Source: Corylus avellana
Lineage: Eukaryota > Streptophyta > Magnoliopsida > Fagales > Betulaceae
Length of the DNA stretch: 64,000 bases
NCBI RefSeq assembly: GCF_901000735.1
Contig: NC_081541.1
Location: 20,249,841 to 20,313,840 of the forward strand
Direction of reading: 5' to 3'
In this document: piece after piece, positions 54,129 through 64,000 of the stretch
Layout of the letters: the number at the start of each line of letters is the position of its first letter
Position numbering within the stretch: the first letter of the stretch is position 1
Made by a program: the position numbers and the translations under genes
The notes under the pieces: model-generated
The model's input: the letters and a program-made list of their open reading frames with translations, nothing else
Told to the model about the DNA's origin: nothing
Database searches by the model: none

Positions 54129-55415
54129 TGTTAAGTGCTAAAATTTTCATATTTTTAGCTCTTAACTTACATGTTTTAATCCTTTAGTTTTAGTTAATTC
54201 ATGCCATTTTAGTTCCTTTTTGTGTTTTCCTTGTTTTTTGCAGGCTTTTGGAAGAAAATGAAGTAAATCTGGAAGATTTGGGCTCAAAGAGAGAAAATGG
54301 GAAAAGTTGGAGCCCTTGACAGTGCGATCAAGAGCAGGTTCCCTGCGATCAAGCGCACTACTAGATAAGACAAAGCATAAAGCGGCCATGTGCGATCGAG
54401 CGCACACTGGTTGCGATCGATCGCACCCATGCGCAGGTGACACATCAAGAGTGCGGCCAGATTGCTAGTATTTCCATTTTAGGATTTTCCAACTCCCACT
54501 TGTAATAGGAATAAAACCCTACGAATTTCCTAGGTTTACTAGTGTAACAAGGACTTCTAAAGCCCTATAAATAGACCAATAAAGAAGCTGGGAAAAGACA
54601 CAACTGTGGGGAGAGGAATCGGAGGCTACCTTTCGGTTCTTTCTTTCTCTTTTCTCTTTTAGTTTTATTTTTATTATGTGTAACTAATTTATTTACTAGG
54701 GCTAGATTAAAGCCCTAGTTATGTTTAGTTGATATTCAATATTGGCGTCCTTGTGATGATCTTGTTGTGATTTTTAACTTGATTAATGCCTGCATTCATG
54801 AATTCCTCATATGTGTGTGCTTGATCAACATATGCATGTGGTATGGACTAGTTAGGTAAATCAATTTGGATGACCGAGTCCTGGGTTAAGTAACAAAAGA
54901 TATCCACACTGGATTCTTGGGTTAATCAAGATGGGGAACCGGGAGTAGACACCCCTGCGCTAGGCCTCATGTGTTTGTCGATTCTCATAGTTTGATGCTT
55001 TCTTAAAGAATAACTTAGTAGACACCCATGCTAAATCCTTTAAGAAAGAAAAGAATTAGAGTAGACACGCATGCCTAATTCGTTGCTTAGGGAAATCAAT
55101 AGCTTAAGGAGTAGACACCAATGCCCTTAAGTTGACAAATATTAGATATTCATAACATGATCAAAACATTGGCATATTGATATATTAGCTAAATATAATT
55201 AGTTGTGGATATCAAAGCCCTACGATTTTATCATTATCAACTCAATTCCAATCTTTGTTGTAGTTTACTTTTGGAATTAATTTTAAACAAATTTCAGCAA
55301 TCCTCATGGGAATGACCCCGTACTTGCACCCTATACTACTATGTTGAGCTCGTGCACTTGCGGGTAAAACGTCCAATTATTTGCCTATTAATTTGGTTAG
55401 GTAATTGTGACAACA
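54129..55415 (+). repeat. 3' LTR of element F
   Basis: TGTTAAGTGCTAAAATTTTC to TAATTGTGACAACA, 1287 bases. TATA box at 54566-54573. Palindromes at 54318-54432 (GTGCGATCAAGAGCAGG, GTGCGATCGAGCGCACAC, TTGCGATCGATCGCACCC). Confidence 0.9.
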
Positions 55416-55636
55416 TTGTTTTTGGTTCTTTCTTTCCCCCTTTTTTTTTTTTAGTTTTATTTTAATAATGTGTAACTAAACCTTTAGTAGGGCTAGATTA
55501 AAGCCCTAATTATGATTATTTAATATTTCAATATTGGCACGTTTGTGATAATTATATTGTGATGCTTAACTTGATTAATTCTTGTTTTATTGAATTCCTC
55601 ATATGTGTGTGATTGACCATTATATGATGTGGTATA

Positions 55637-57068
55637 TGATGAGAATACAAAATGTTAAAATTTTCTCCTTTAATGTTTAATCTTTTATACTTATTTGGTG
55701 CCTAAATGTACTCATTATTCTTTTATTTTGATTTAGGATGCAAATGGAGGCATTAAATGCAAAACAAAGCTAATTGGGCGGTTTTGGACAGTTTCGACAT
55801 TGCTTTGTAATCTGGGCATAACTCTGTCATCCAAGCTCCGATTGAGATGGTTCAAGATGCTATGGAACACCAAGAAAAATCTCTACAACTTTCATGTTTT
55901 AATTTTTGAGAGATACTGAATGCATCAAGGTCGAAATCGGGCTTGGAGTTGCTGCATCTACACTGTTGACGTTCTGGAACATTCCTTAGCATACAAATCT
56001 AATACGTGGATCTGATGCGGTTTATTTGCGGAAGTTTTGATCTGGTGCACGAAAATTCCAGCTGCAAATACCACCTTCCTAGTTATATTAGTACTTTATT
56101 TCATTTTTAATATTTTCCTTGATTAGTCAGATTTGGACATTGTTATTTTAGGATAATATTTAGAATATTTTTTTAGGAAAATTTGTAGACTTCTAATATG
56201 GGACATAAACGTGTATAAAGAAGGGGTAATCATCAGACTAGAGAAGCATGTTCTCCCCTCTTCTCTAACTTCTCCTTTGAGTTTTAATCATGGCCTTGCG
56301 CGGCTAAACTTTCATAATTGGTCGAAGGAAACGGAAGCCTCAGAATCAATAAAACTGTGAGATCTAATTTGTTTTTATTATTCAATTTATGCTTTGAGTA
56401 TTGGATGTTCTTATGTGCCGATTTTCATAATTGTCTCGTTTAATTACTAGGAGGCCTACTAGTTTATTATTCATTGCAATCTACTGCTCGGTTAGATATC
56501 AAATCCGTAATTGTTTGATCCCTCCAATTTGTGAAGCAACTAAGATTTAATGATTTGCTGTGTCAGAAATTATTAGATCTTAGGAAGAACGTTTGATGAA
56601 ATTAAATGCAACCGCTTGTGCTTGTGTTGTTTACCTTCATCGATCTCTCTAATTCTTAAGGCTGCTACTAGATTAAACCCTTAGCGCTTGTCTTGGGTTG
56701 TTTAGTAGTTAAGGTTAATTAGGTCATTTGTTTTCTAATTAATTGCGACTAAGGAGAGATAGGAAAATAGTTCCAACGATGAATATGAATTGATATATAT
56801 TTGCATCGATGATCAGTTGTAAAATTCCGATGGTGGATGTTGACTTAGACCAATGTTTGTTCCTTTGATTGATTTCAATATTTTAATTTGAATTGTTCCT
56901 TAGTTGTTCTTCTTAAAATTGTTTTCGTTATACTAAAACCCCCCCATCCTTCTTCACGTAGCATAAAACTAGGCTAAATACTCTCTGTGGGATCGACCCT
57001 TACTCGCACTACTACATGTATTTTTAGAAGTATAGGTTTTATTTTTGGGTGCCTGCGATAGCACACTA
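55637..57068 (+). mobile_element. Solo LTR4 in the LTR of element G
   Basis: Starts TGATGAGAATACAAAATG and ends CGATAGCACACTA, flanked by GTATA on both sides (55632-55636, 57069-57073). The interrupted LTR1 reads GTGGTATGGACTAG elsewhere, which supports the edges. It is unrelated to LTR1-3 by eye, with GGGATCGACCCTTACTCGC near its end as in other plant Ty3/Gypsy LTRs. No CGATCG palindrome cluster. It lacks internal genes. Confidence 0.8.
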
Positions 57069-57628
57069 GTATAGATTAGTTATTTAAGTCAATTTGGATG
57101 ATCGAGTCTTGGCCTTAATAGAGTAACAAAATAATCTCACCATGTGTTCTTGGGTTAATCAACATGGGGAACCGGGAGTAGACACCCATGTCTTCGGCCT
57201 CATGTGTTTGTTGATTTCCGCAGATTTATGCTTTCTTAAAAAACAACTTAGTAGACACCTATGCTAAATCCTTTAAGAAAGAAAAGAATTAAAGTAGACA
57301 CCCATACCTAATTCATTGCCTAGGGAGATCAATAGCTTAAGGAATAGACATCCATACCCTTAGGTTGGCAAACATTAGGTATTCATAAAATGTTTAGAGC
57401 ATTGGCATATTGTTATATTATTTGAGCATGATTAGTGGTGGATATCAAAGCCCTATCTTTTATTTATCTTTATTTCTTTTCAATATATCAATATCAATTT
57501 CATAACAAAGTTGATATTTTAATAAATTCTATGCGAAATCAACAATCACCATGGGAAAGATCTCGTACTTGCTACACTATACTACTGTTTTTATATTATG
57601 CACTTGCGAGTTAAAACATACCAATTAT

Positions 57629-58987
57629 TGTTAAGTGCCAAAATATTCATATTTTAACCCTTAACTTACATTTGTTAATTCCTTAATTTTGATAAATTTA
57701 TGTCATTTTAGTTCTTTTATGTGTTTTCTTTGTTTTTGTACGCCCTTGGAAGAAAAGGAAGCAATCTTGGAAGTTTCGGACTTAAAGAGTCATTTTGAGA
57801 AAAAATGAAGGTTCTGGTAGTGCGATCGAGTGCATTACAGGCAAAGACCATGAGCACAAGGCGTGCGCTCGTGCGCACCAAAGGAAGCCTTAATCGCACC
57901 TATGATCGAGCGCCAGCACGAAGGATTGATCGCATACCTCTGATCGATCGCACACGGGCTGCGATCGAGCGCACCCGTGCGTGAGGAGCAAGCCAGCCGC
58001 CAGCCTTGATTTCGAAAGTGTGATTTTTAGGGTTTTGTAGCTTTGTGCGAACTAGGGCTCAAACCCTACGATTTTTAGGGTTTCTAGATTATTCCTAAGG
58101 CTTATAAATAGATCCTTAAACCTCTAGAATACACACACAATTTCCAAGGAGAAGAATTGGAGCTCTTCAAGTTCAAGTTCAAGTTTCGGGTTTATTCTTT
58201 TCCTTTCTATTTTATTTTTATGAAGATGTTTAACATCAGACTCATGTGTAACTGATTTACTTAGTAGGGCTAGATTGAAGCCCTAGTTATGTTTAGTTAA
58301 TATTCAATATTGGTGCCTTTGTGATAATCATGTTGTGATATTTAACTTGATTAATTCCTACTTTCATGAATTCCTCATATGTGTTTGCTTGATCAACATA
58401 AGCATGTGGCATGGACTAGTTAGTTAAATCACTTTGGATGACCGAGTCTTGGGTTTAATAAAAGTAACAAAAGAAATCCATGCCAGATTCTTGGGTTAAT
58501 CAACATGGGGAACTAGGAATAGATACCCATGCCCTAGGCCTCATGTGTTTGTCGATTTCCACAAATTCATGCTTTCTTAAATAACAACTTCGTAGACACC
58601 CTTGCTAAATCCTATAAGAAAGAAAAGAATTAGAGTAGACACTCATGCCTAATTCGTTGCTTAGGAAAATCAATAGCTTAAGGAGTAAACACCCATACCC
58701 TTAGGTTAACAAACATTAAGTATGCATAACATGATCAAAGCATTGGCATATTGTTATATTATCTAAATATAATTAGTGGTGGATATCAAAGCCCTACCTT
58801 TTATTATTATCAAGTCAAAATCAATCTTTGTTTTGTTTTACTTAAGGAATTTATTTTAAGCAAAATTTAGCAATCCTCGTGGGAATGATCTCGTACTTGC
58901 ATCATATACTACTATGTTGACCTTGTGCACTTGCGGGTAAAACGTACAATTATTTGCCTATTAATTTAGGTAGATATTTGCACAACA
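57629..58987 (+). mobile_element. Solo LTR1 'H' in the LTR of element G
   Basis: TGTTAAGTGCCAAAATATTC to TATTTGCACAACA, 1359 bases, with a perfect 5-bp duplication ATTAT (57624-57628 and 58988-58992). TATA box TATAAATA at 58103-58110. Palindrome cluster at 57818-57990 (GTGCGATCGAGTGCAT, TGATCGATCGCACACG, CTGCGATCGAGCGCACCC). Confidence 0.92.
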
Positions 58988-59032
58988 ATTATTATCTATT
59001 AATTTAGGTGGTATTTGGCACAACAAGTTTTT

Positions 59033-59050
59033 TGTGCCGTTGCTGGGGAT
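59033..59050 (+). other. Primer-binding site of element G
   Basis: TGTGCCGTTGCTGGGGAT, two transition-type changes from the tRNA-Asp complement, right after the LTR1 end. A small palindrome cluster follows in the leader (59150-59215, GTGCGCTTGAGCGCCC, GTGCGATCGATCGTAC). Confidence 0.75.
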
Positions 59051-59379
59051 TGTTTGATTTTGTTTGAAATTTTTTTTCCCTTAGTTTATTTTTGTTTATT
59101 TATTTTTTTCTTTTCTTCTAGTCTTCCGCAATTCCTGTTCTGCCTCCAGAGGTGCGCTTGAGCGCCCATTCCAGGACGTTTGAGCGAACTAGCAAGTGCG
59201 ATCGATCGTACATTTGGACAGCAGCGCCGAAACTGTTTTAATTATAGATCTGATTTTTTTCTTTTCGTTTCATGTAGGGTTATTCGAGTCTGCATCTTCA
59301 TAAGTTTTATTTTTAATTTTGTTTTTATTCCCCTTTTAATTTTTAACTTCTTTTTGTTCTTTTATTTCTGTTTTCACAC

Positions 59380-59550
59380 ATGTGGGGAGGCATTCCAACA
59401 CCCCATGGACCATGTTCATTTTGCCATGATCCTTATCACCATGTTAGAGAATGTCCTTCAATAAGACAAATTTCTAATGATTTTTTTGGGCATATGAACA
59501 CATCGTTCTCGAGACCGGGGAACGACAGCTATTTTGATGATAATGTTTGT
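59380..59550 (+). pseudogene. Capsid-less zinc-knuckle ORF of element G, truncated
   Basis: Begins MWGGIPTPHGPC with knuckle CSFCHDPYHHVREC (59413-59454, all four ligands present), then HMNTSFSRPGNDSYFDD. It is clearly the same start as the element J ORF and again lacks a capsid domain. The reading frame is cut at about 59547, where the sequence jumps into the 3' UTR (TTTGTGGGTATCATTCC). An internal deletion removed the rest, including any HDS module. Confidence 0.78.
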
Positions 59551-59740
59551 GGGTATCATTCCTAGAAAACCCTCACGAGACTTCACTTGTTCTCTTGGGA
59601 ATGCCTAAGGGTTTAAAAGGCTTGTTGCATACGCTAAATGCAATCGTACATCCCATGAAAGATGGATTTATCCTTTTGTTTTTCAGTTTGTTTTCCGTTT
59701 TGTATTGCTAAGGGACTAGCAATATGTAAGTTTGGGGGTG
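59551..59740 (+). other. Shortened 3' UTR and polypurine tract of element G
   Basis: Only the LTR-proximal end of the usual 3' UTR is left (CCCTCACGAGACTTCACTTG, GGCTTGTTGCATACGCTAAA). The polypurine tract TAAGTTTGGGGGTG is at 59727-59740. Confidence 0.7.
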
Positions 59741-61237
59741 TAATAAGCGCTGAATGTTGCACATTCAAGCCCCTTAACTCGTATATGTTAATTCATTTGC
59801 ATTGTTATTTATTTGATTTTATATTGTTTTATTGTCTTCAGGTTTTAAATAAAGATGCAATTAATTCCATTGATTTTTGGCTTAAAAGCACACTTTTAGA
59901 AGACCTAGAAGATATGATTAAGCTTAACCAATCATAATAGAGGACCTATATGATGTGGTTAAGTTTAATCAAATAAACGAAATAATTAAATCGGAATTTC
60001 TCTAATTGGATTCAAATTTGGATTCTACATATGTCTCAGTATTTTGACCATAACGTTCTGCTCAAGTATTGGATTGAGATGAATCTAGAGGCAGTAGAAA
60101 GCTAACTCAAAATACTACAACTCATTGTGAAATAGAATTTTCCTAATTTGGAAGTTTGATATGCCAAAATCATTCAACATTAAAAGAACACAAATCTGGA
60201 CGAATCCTAATCCGATTTTACTGTGATTGCTTCCTAATTTGACTAGGAGATTGAATTACGATTTTTCTGGCTTTCCTAGGGTTCTAGGACTTTTTTGCTC
60301 CCTATAAATAGGCCTCTAAACATTGATACACCGCTTCTAGAGCAAAAATTCACCAAATAATCATTGGAGCTTCAAGGAGTCATGAGAGGCTAAACCCCTT
60401 CATGGGGTGTTGATATAACCCTATCCAAGCACAATCGTTTGATTGTATTTAATTTCTAGGTTTTCAATTTATGCATGTTGATTGTATAACTATGAGAATT
60501 GCTATATATTGATGTAGTTCTTAAATATTAAATGCAATTGTTCTTAATTTCAAAATCAATATTTGTGAAATTCTTCTCTTGTCTTAGAAAGTCTTTTACT
60601 TTTATTGAACTCAAATCCTTCTTGTTTTCGGTGATTATGAGGATAATGGTTATACAATGGGTTTAATAGACATATGATCAATATGATTTGATAGGCCATG
60701 CCTAGGGAAGACGGATTGTACTACACCCTAGTTTAGTGTAATTTAGGTAGACAGTCCGTGCCAAATGAAGATGGGTTACACTTATTCATTGATTGTATGT
60801 ATCATGTTATAGAATTTGATAATTCATACCTAGGGAAGATGGGTCGTACCACATCTCAGTGGTTGAGTGGACGATTCATGCCAAACGAAGATGGATTATA
60901 GTTATTCTTTAATAAGGTAGTTTCTTGTTTATTTATAACATGCATAGAATGAATTTCTCGATTAAATCTGATTAACCATTGTTGTGCGGATATAGGTGAA
61001 GTCAATACCCTACACTCTCTCTTATATTTAATTCTCTTTTAATTTCATGCACTTTAGTTACAACCCAAATCTATCATCTTTTTAATTAAGTTAATTTTGA
61101 TCTTTCGAATTTGTTAACAAAATTCCTGCAGTCTTTGAGGTTCGACACCCTTAATATAGCCCTATCCTACAGGATTCGTCCTATTGCGAGTGGTTTATTA
61201 TTATTGATATATTTTTGTATACAAAATGACCACATCA
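59741..61237 (+). repeat. LTR2 at the 3' end of element G
   Basis: TAATAAGCGCTGAATG (TG changed to TA) to TGACCACATCA, 1497 bases. TATA box TATAAATA at 60303-60310. It is a different family from the LTR at the 5' end of G. Unlike the solo LTR2 at 27831, the region where CGATCG palindromes should lie instead has sequence like J (GTCTCAGTATTTTGACCATA). Confidence 0.88.
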
Positions 61238-62983
61238 ATAATAAAAATAATCACTCGCAATAAGACGAATTCCGTAGGATAGGGCTATATTGAGGGTGTT
61301 AAACCCCAAGGACTGTAGGGGTTTAGTTATCAAATTTATGAGAATTAACATTAACTTAATTAAGGGTTAAATACTAAATTAGTCCTTGGGGTTTTACAAC
61401 TTTATTTTTTCCACTCTGGGGTTTCATTTTTATCACAGGAGATCCTTGTGGTTTTGATAATAGACCAAGTTAGTCCTCCGTCAGTTGACCGTTAGTTGAC
61501 TTAACGAAATTCCACATGGATCAATCAAATATTGACACGTGGCACCTACTTAATTTTTTTTTTTTTAAAAAAAAAAATGTATTTTCTAAGGAAAAAAAAT
61601 AAAAAATAAAAAGATTGGGGTGGCGAAGGCCACCCCAGCCACCCCAACAAATCTTTTTTCTTTTCTTTTTTTTTTTAGAAAATACATTTTTTTTTATTAA
61701 AAAAAAAAAATTAAGTACACGTGTCAAGATTTAATTGGTCCATGTGGAATTCCGTTAAGTCAACTAAAGGTCAACTGACGGAGGACTAACTTGGTCTATT
61801 ATCAAAACCACAGAGACCTCCTGTGATAAAAATGAAAGCCCAGGGGAAAAAAAATAAAGTTGTGAAACCCCAGGGGGGTCTGAGGTATTTAACCCCTTAA
61901 TGAAAGATGATTGATTTTGGTTGCGTAATTAAAGTGTATGAAATTAAAAGAGAATTAAATATAAGAGTGAGTGTAGGGTATTGACTTCACCTCTATCCAC
62001 ACAACAATGGCTAATTAGAATCAATCCAAGAAATTTATTCTATGCATGTTATAAAAAAACAAGCATCTATCTTATTAAAGAATAAGCACAATCTATCTTT
62101 GGTTGGCACGGATCGTCCATCTAACCACTAAGATGCGGTATGACCCGTCTTCCCTAGGTATAAATCATCTAATTCTTTAACAAGATACATACAATCAATG
62201 AATAAGTGTAACTCATCTTTAGTTAGCATGGACTGTCTACCTAAATTACATTAAACTAGGGTGTAGTACAATCCGTCTTCCCTAGGCATGGCGTATCAAA
62301 TCCTATTGATCATATGTCAATTAAACCCATTGTATAACCATCATCCTTATAATCACAGAAAAAAAAGAATGATTTGAGCTCAATAAAAGTAAAAGACTTT
62401 CTAGGACAAGAGAAGAATTTCACAAATATTGATTTTCGAATTTAAGAACAATTGCATTTAATAATTAAGAACATAATCAAAAGGTAGCAATTCTCATAGT
62501 TATACAATCAACATATATAAACTGAAAATCTAGAAATTGAATATAATCAACCATTGTGCTTGGATAGGGTTACATCAACACTCCACAGAGGGGTTTAGCC
62601 ACTCATCGTGGTGCTGGGATGGCCTCCTGCTATTGATTATCTCCTCTTCAACTTGTCAAGCCTCCAAGAAGATTTTTGTATCTAAAACTAAGCACACCTT
62701 TCTCTTAAAGTTTAAGGCCTATTTATAGGGAGCAAACAAGTCCTAGAAGCCCTAGGAAACCCATAAAAATCATAGTTCACTCTCCTAGTCAAATTAGGAA
62801 GCAATCCTAGTACAAATCAGAATAGGATTTGTCTAGATTTGCGTTCTTTTATTGCGGGATGATTTTGGCATAGCAAACATTCGAATTAGGAAAATCCTAC
62901 TTCAGAATGATTTGTAGTACTTTGAGTTAGCTTTGCAATGCTACTAGAATCACCTCAATTCAATATTTGAGCAGAAAGTTATG
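61238..62983 (-). repeat. LTR2 of element I, truncated, tail to tail with the LTR of G
   Basis: Starts in the LTR2 end region (about 30 bases of the terminus missing) and runs leftward-oriented through the usual landmarks (GGTTGGCACGGATCGTCC, CTTCCCTAGGCATGGC, GGGGTTTAGCCACTCATCG, TATA at 62720-62727). At about 62983 it jumps from mid-U3 directly into the 3' UTR, so the LTR start and polypurine tract are deleted. It contains a MITE. Confidence 0.82.
61364..61895. mobile_element. Mutator-type MITE with long terminal inverted repeats
   Basis: Begins GGGTTAAATACTAAATTAGT and ends GAGGTATTTAACCC. The two arms are inverted repeats of about 200 bases (shared GTGATAAAAATGAAA, GGACTAACTTGGTC, TCAACTGACGG, CACGTGTCAA). 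A small central hairpin is GGGGTGGCGAAGGCCACCCC. The flanks are CTTAATTAA (61355-61363) and CTTAATGAA (61896-61904), a 9-bp duplication with one mismatch, the size expected of Mutator-like elements. It encodes no transposase and depends on an autonomous relative. Confidence 0.88.
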
Positions 62984-64000
62984 TAACAAGCATTCCCTAG
63001 AGGATGAGTGAAGTCTCATGAGGGTTTTCCAGGAATGATACCCACAAACACTGTCATCATTATGTCATTCAAAAGAATAAAGCATCACAAAAATTAATGG
63101 TTCTCTTTCATTAGCAAGCTTAAAATTATAAGCTCCATCTTCAAAATTTCAAAGAATTCACAACTCAAATCACTTACCAATGGCAGATTGAGATACATCA
63201 AGTTTCAATTTGTGCAAAGTGAACTAACACACAATCGTGAGGCTTCAAAATAATTCCAATATAACTGAACCAACATCTCATAATTTATTAGATTTCTATC
63301 GGATGAAACAACCATGGCATACACTTTTTTTTTCTTTCTTTTTCTGCAACTTTGCAATGCTTAGCTCCCTTAAGCTTTCTAATTGACCCATATATCGAGT
63401 GTTAAGCCAATCACTCCCAAACCAAATAGTTTTGGGGCATTAGGTGTAAAGACAGCCCTAAGGACTTACTAACTCGAGTCAAAAAGACTACAAAACTAAG
63501 CTAGCCATTTTATTAACCAACCAAACTTCTCACTCGTTGACGCAAACACTCATTGCTTAATAAGGCAAGAGGTCCGGTTACTCAGTGAAAAATTCAACTT
63601 GATTTTTTATTTTTTATTTTTTTTTATTTTTATAATAACATGCCAAGGTTATTCATCCAATATGTCACCCAATAGACTTCAAGACATTAAAAACAAACAT
63701 AATTGGTCTCAAATTTCATACCCCAAAAACATGTGCTAGTGTGCTCAAGATAAACTTAAATTGAAACAAGAAGCATCTCATGTTGCCAAAAGTAAGTAAC
63801 AAGACTCAAAATTCCTAAGTCAAATGATCAAGTGTTCATGACTTTAAGCCTACTAATGAAATTCAAGCCAAAATCAAAGCTCAACCATATGCTTAAGAAT
63901 AACAACAAAATTTGGACAGTGTTTTGTTTTTCCATACCCCGAAACTTGAATCATACATTGTCCCCAATGTATATATAGAACTGAAAAACCAGAGTAAGAA
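62984..64000 (-). other. 3' UTR of element I (runs off the window)
   Basis: Begins at CATTCCCTAGAGGATGAGTG and follows element J 36790-37800 block by block, including a T/C-rich run (63325-63345) and the palindrome ACATTGTCCCCAATGT (63955-63970) near the window end. Non-coding. Its ORF would lie to the right of the window. Confidence 0.75.

Larger units (their letters stand above)
46895..55415 (+). mobile_element. Element F: complete pol-less LTR1 retrotransposon
   Basis: LTRs start TGTTAAGTAC/TGTTAAGTGC and end GTGACAACA. Flanks are TCGTT (46890-46894) and TTGTT (55416-55420), a duplication with one CpG transition. The internal region has a PBS, gag with capsid, an acidic-repeat linker with the HDS module, a 3' UTR and a polypurine tract. 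There is no protease active site, RT, RNase H or integrase. Length without the inner solo LTR3 is about 6.2 kb. It inserted into the LTR of element G. Confidence 0.9.
46236..59025 (+). repeat. LTR1 at the 5' end of element G (split by three insertions)
   Basis: Starts TGATAAGTGCCAAAATATTC and ends GGCACAACA next to a PBS. The true LTR parts are 46236-46894, 55421-55636, 57074-57628 and 58993-59025. Element F (TSD TCGTT/TTGTT), solo LTR4 (TSD GTATA) and solo LTR1 H (TSD ATTAT) sit inside it. TATA box at 46805-46812. Palindrome cluster at 46445-46680. The LTR is embedded in the coding part of remnant E. A matching TSD at the far end cannot be found because G is rearranged there. Confidence 0.82.

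Overview
This window is a eudicot-type plant repeat region. No host gene, rRNA or tRNA gene was recognised. Nearly all of it is nested Ty3/Gypsy LTR retrotransposons of the Athila type. The evidence is a primer-binding site complementary to the 3' end of tRNA-Asp, the order gag-PR-RT-RNase H-IN, an Athila 'env-like' ORF after pol, LTRs starting TGATAAG or TGTTAAG, and a TTTGGGGGTG polypurine tract before the 3' LTR. Plant TATA boxes (TATAAATA) and a Mutator-type MITE fit a plant. Species cannot be told. All homology calls were made by eye, so edges without a target-site duplication (TSD) may be off by several bases.

LTR families used below: LTR1 starts TGATAAGTGCTAAAA or TGTTAAGTGC and ends in ACAACA. 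LTR2 starts TGATAAGCGCTGAATG and ends ACCACATCA. LTR3 starts TGATGTGTGCCAAATA or TGAGTGCCAAATA. LTR4 starts TGATGAGAATAC.

1-9150 (minus strand): element A, with a partial LTR3-type 3' LTR, a full but broken pol (IN, RNase H, RT, PR), two tandem gag domains and an LTR2 fragment in place of the normal 5' LTR and PBS. 9151-13205: an LTR1 followed by the 3' half of an env-like element (minus). 13206-14697: a degenerate GATCGATC-rich tandem repeat and AT-rich DNA, then a 100-base assembly gap. 14798 to about 24,820: a near-identical second copy of about 2627 to 12,640 (offset 12,171). From there element D continues on the minus strand (env-like, integrase tail, protease, gag, PBS, 5' LTR) up to 45,096, with most of pol deleted.

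Element D is split by element C (plus strand, 26,684-41,892, TSD CTTAT), which has gag and env-like genes but no pol. C carries a solo LTR2 in its 5' LTR (TSD CCTAC) and a complete non-autonomous LTR2 element J (35,130-41,230, minus, TSD ATCTT) in its 3' LTR. 45,097-46,235 is a remnant (E) of a pol-less element. It is cut by element G, whose LTR1 begins at 46,236 and ends at 59,025 because it holds element F (46,895-55,415, itself split by a solo LTR3), a solo LTR4 and a solo LTR1. G is a chimera: its 3' LTR (59,741-61,237) is LTR2. It abuts, tail to tail, a second LTR2 of a minus-strand element I that contains a 532-bp MITE and runs off the window.

Functionally only the A-type elements carry recognisable protease, RT, RNase H and integrase, all inactivated here. 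C, D, E, F, G and J lack most or all of pol and would have depended on a partner in trans. The most unusual content is a set of pol-less elements with a conserved extra C-terminal module and, in J and G, a capsid-less ORF that starts directly at a CCHC zinc knuckle. Clusters of CGATCG-type palindromes at fixed places in all the LTR families also stand out.
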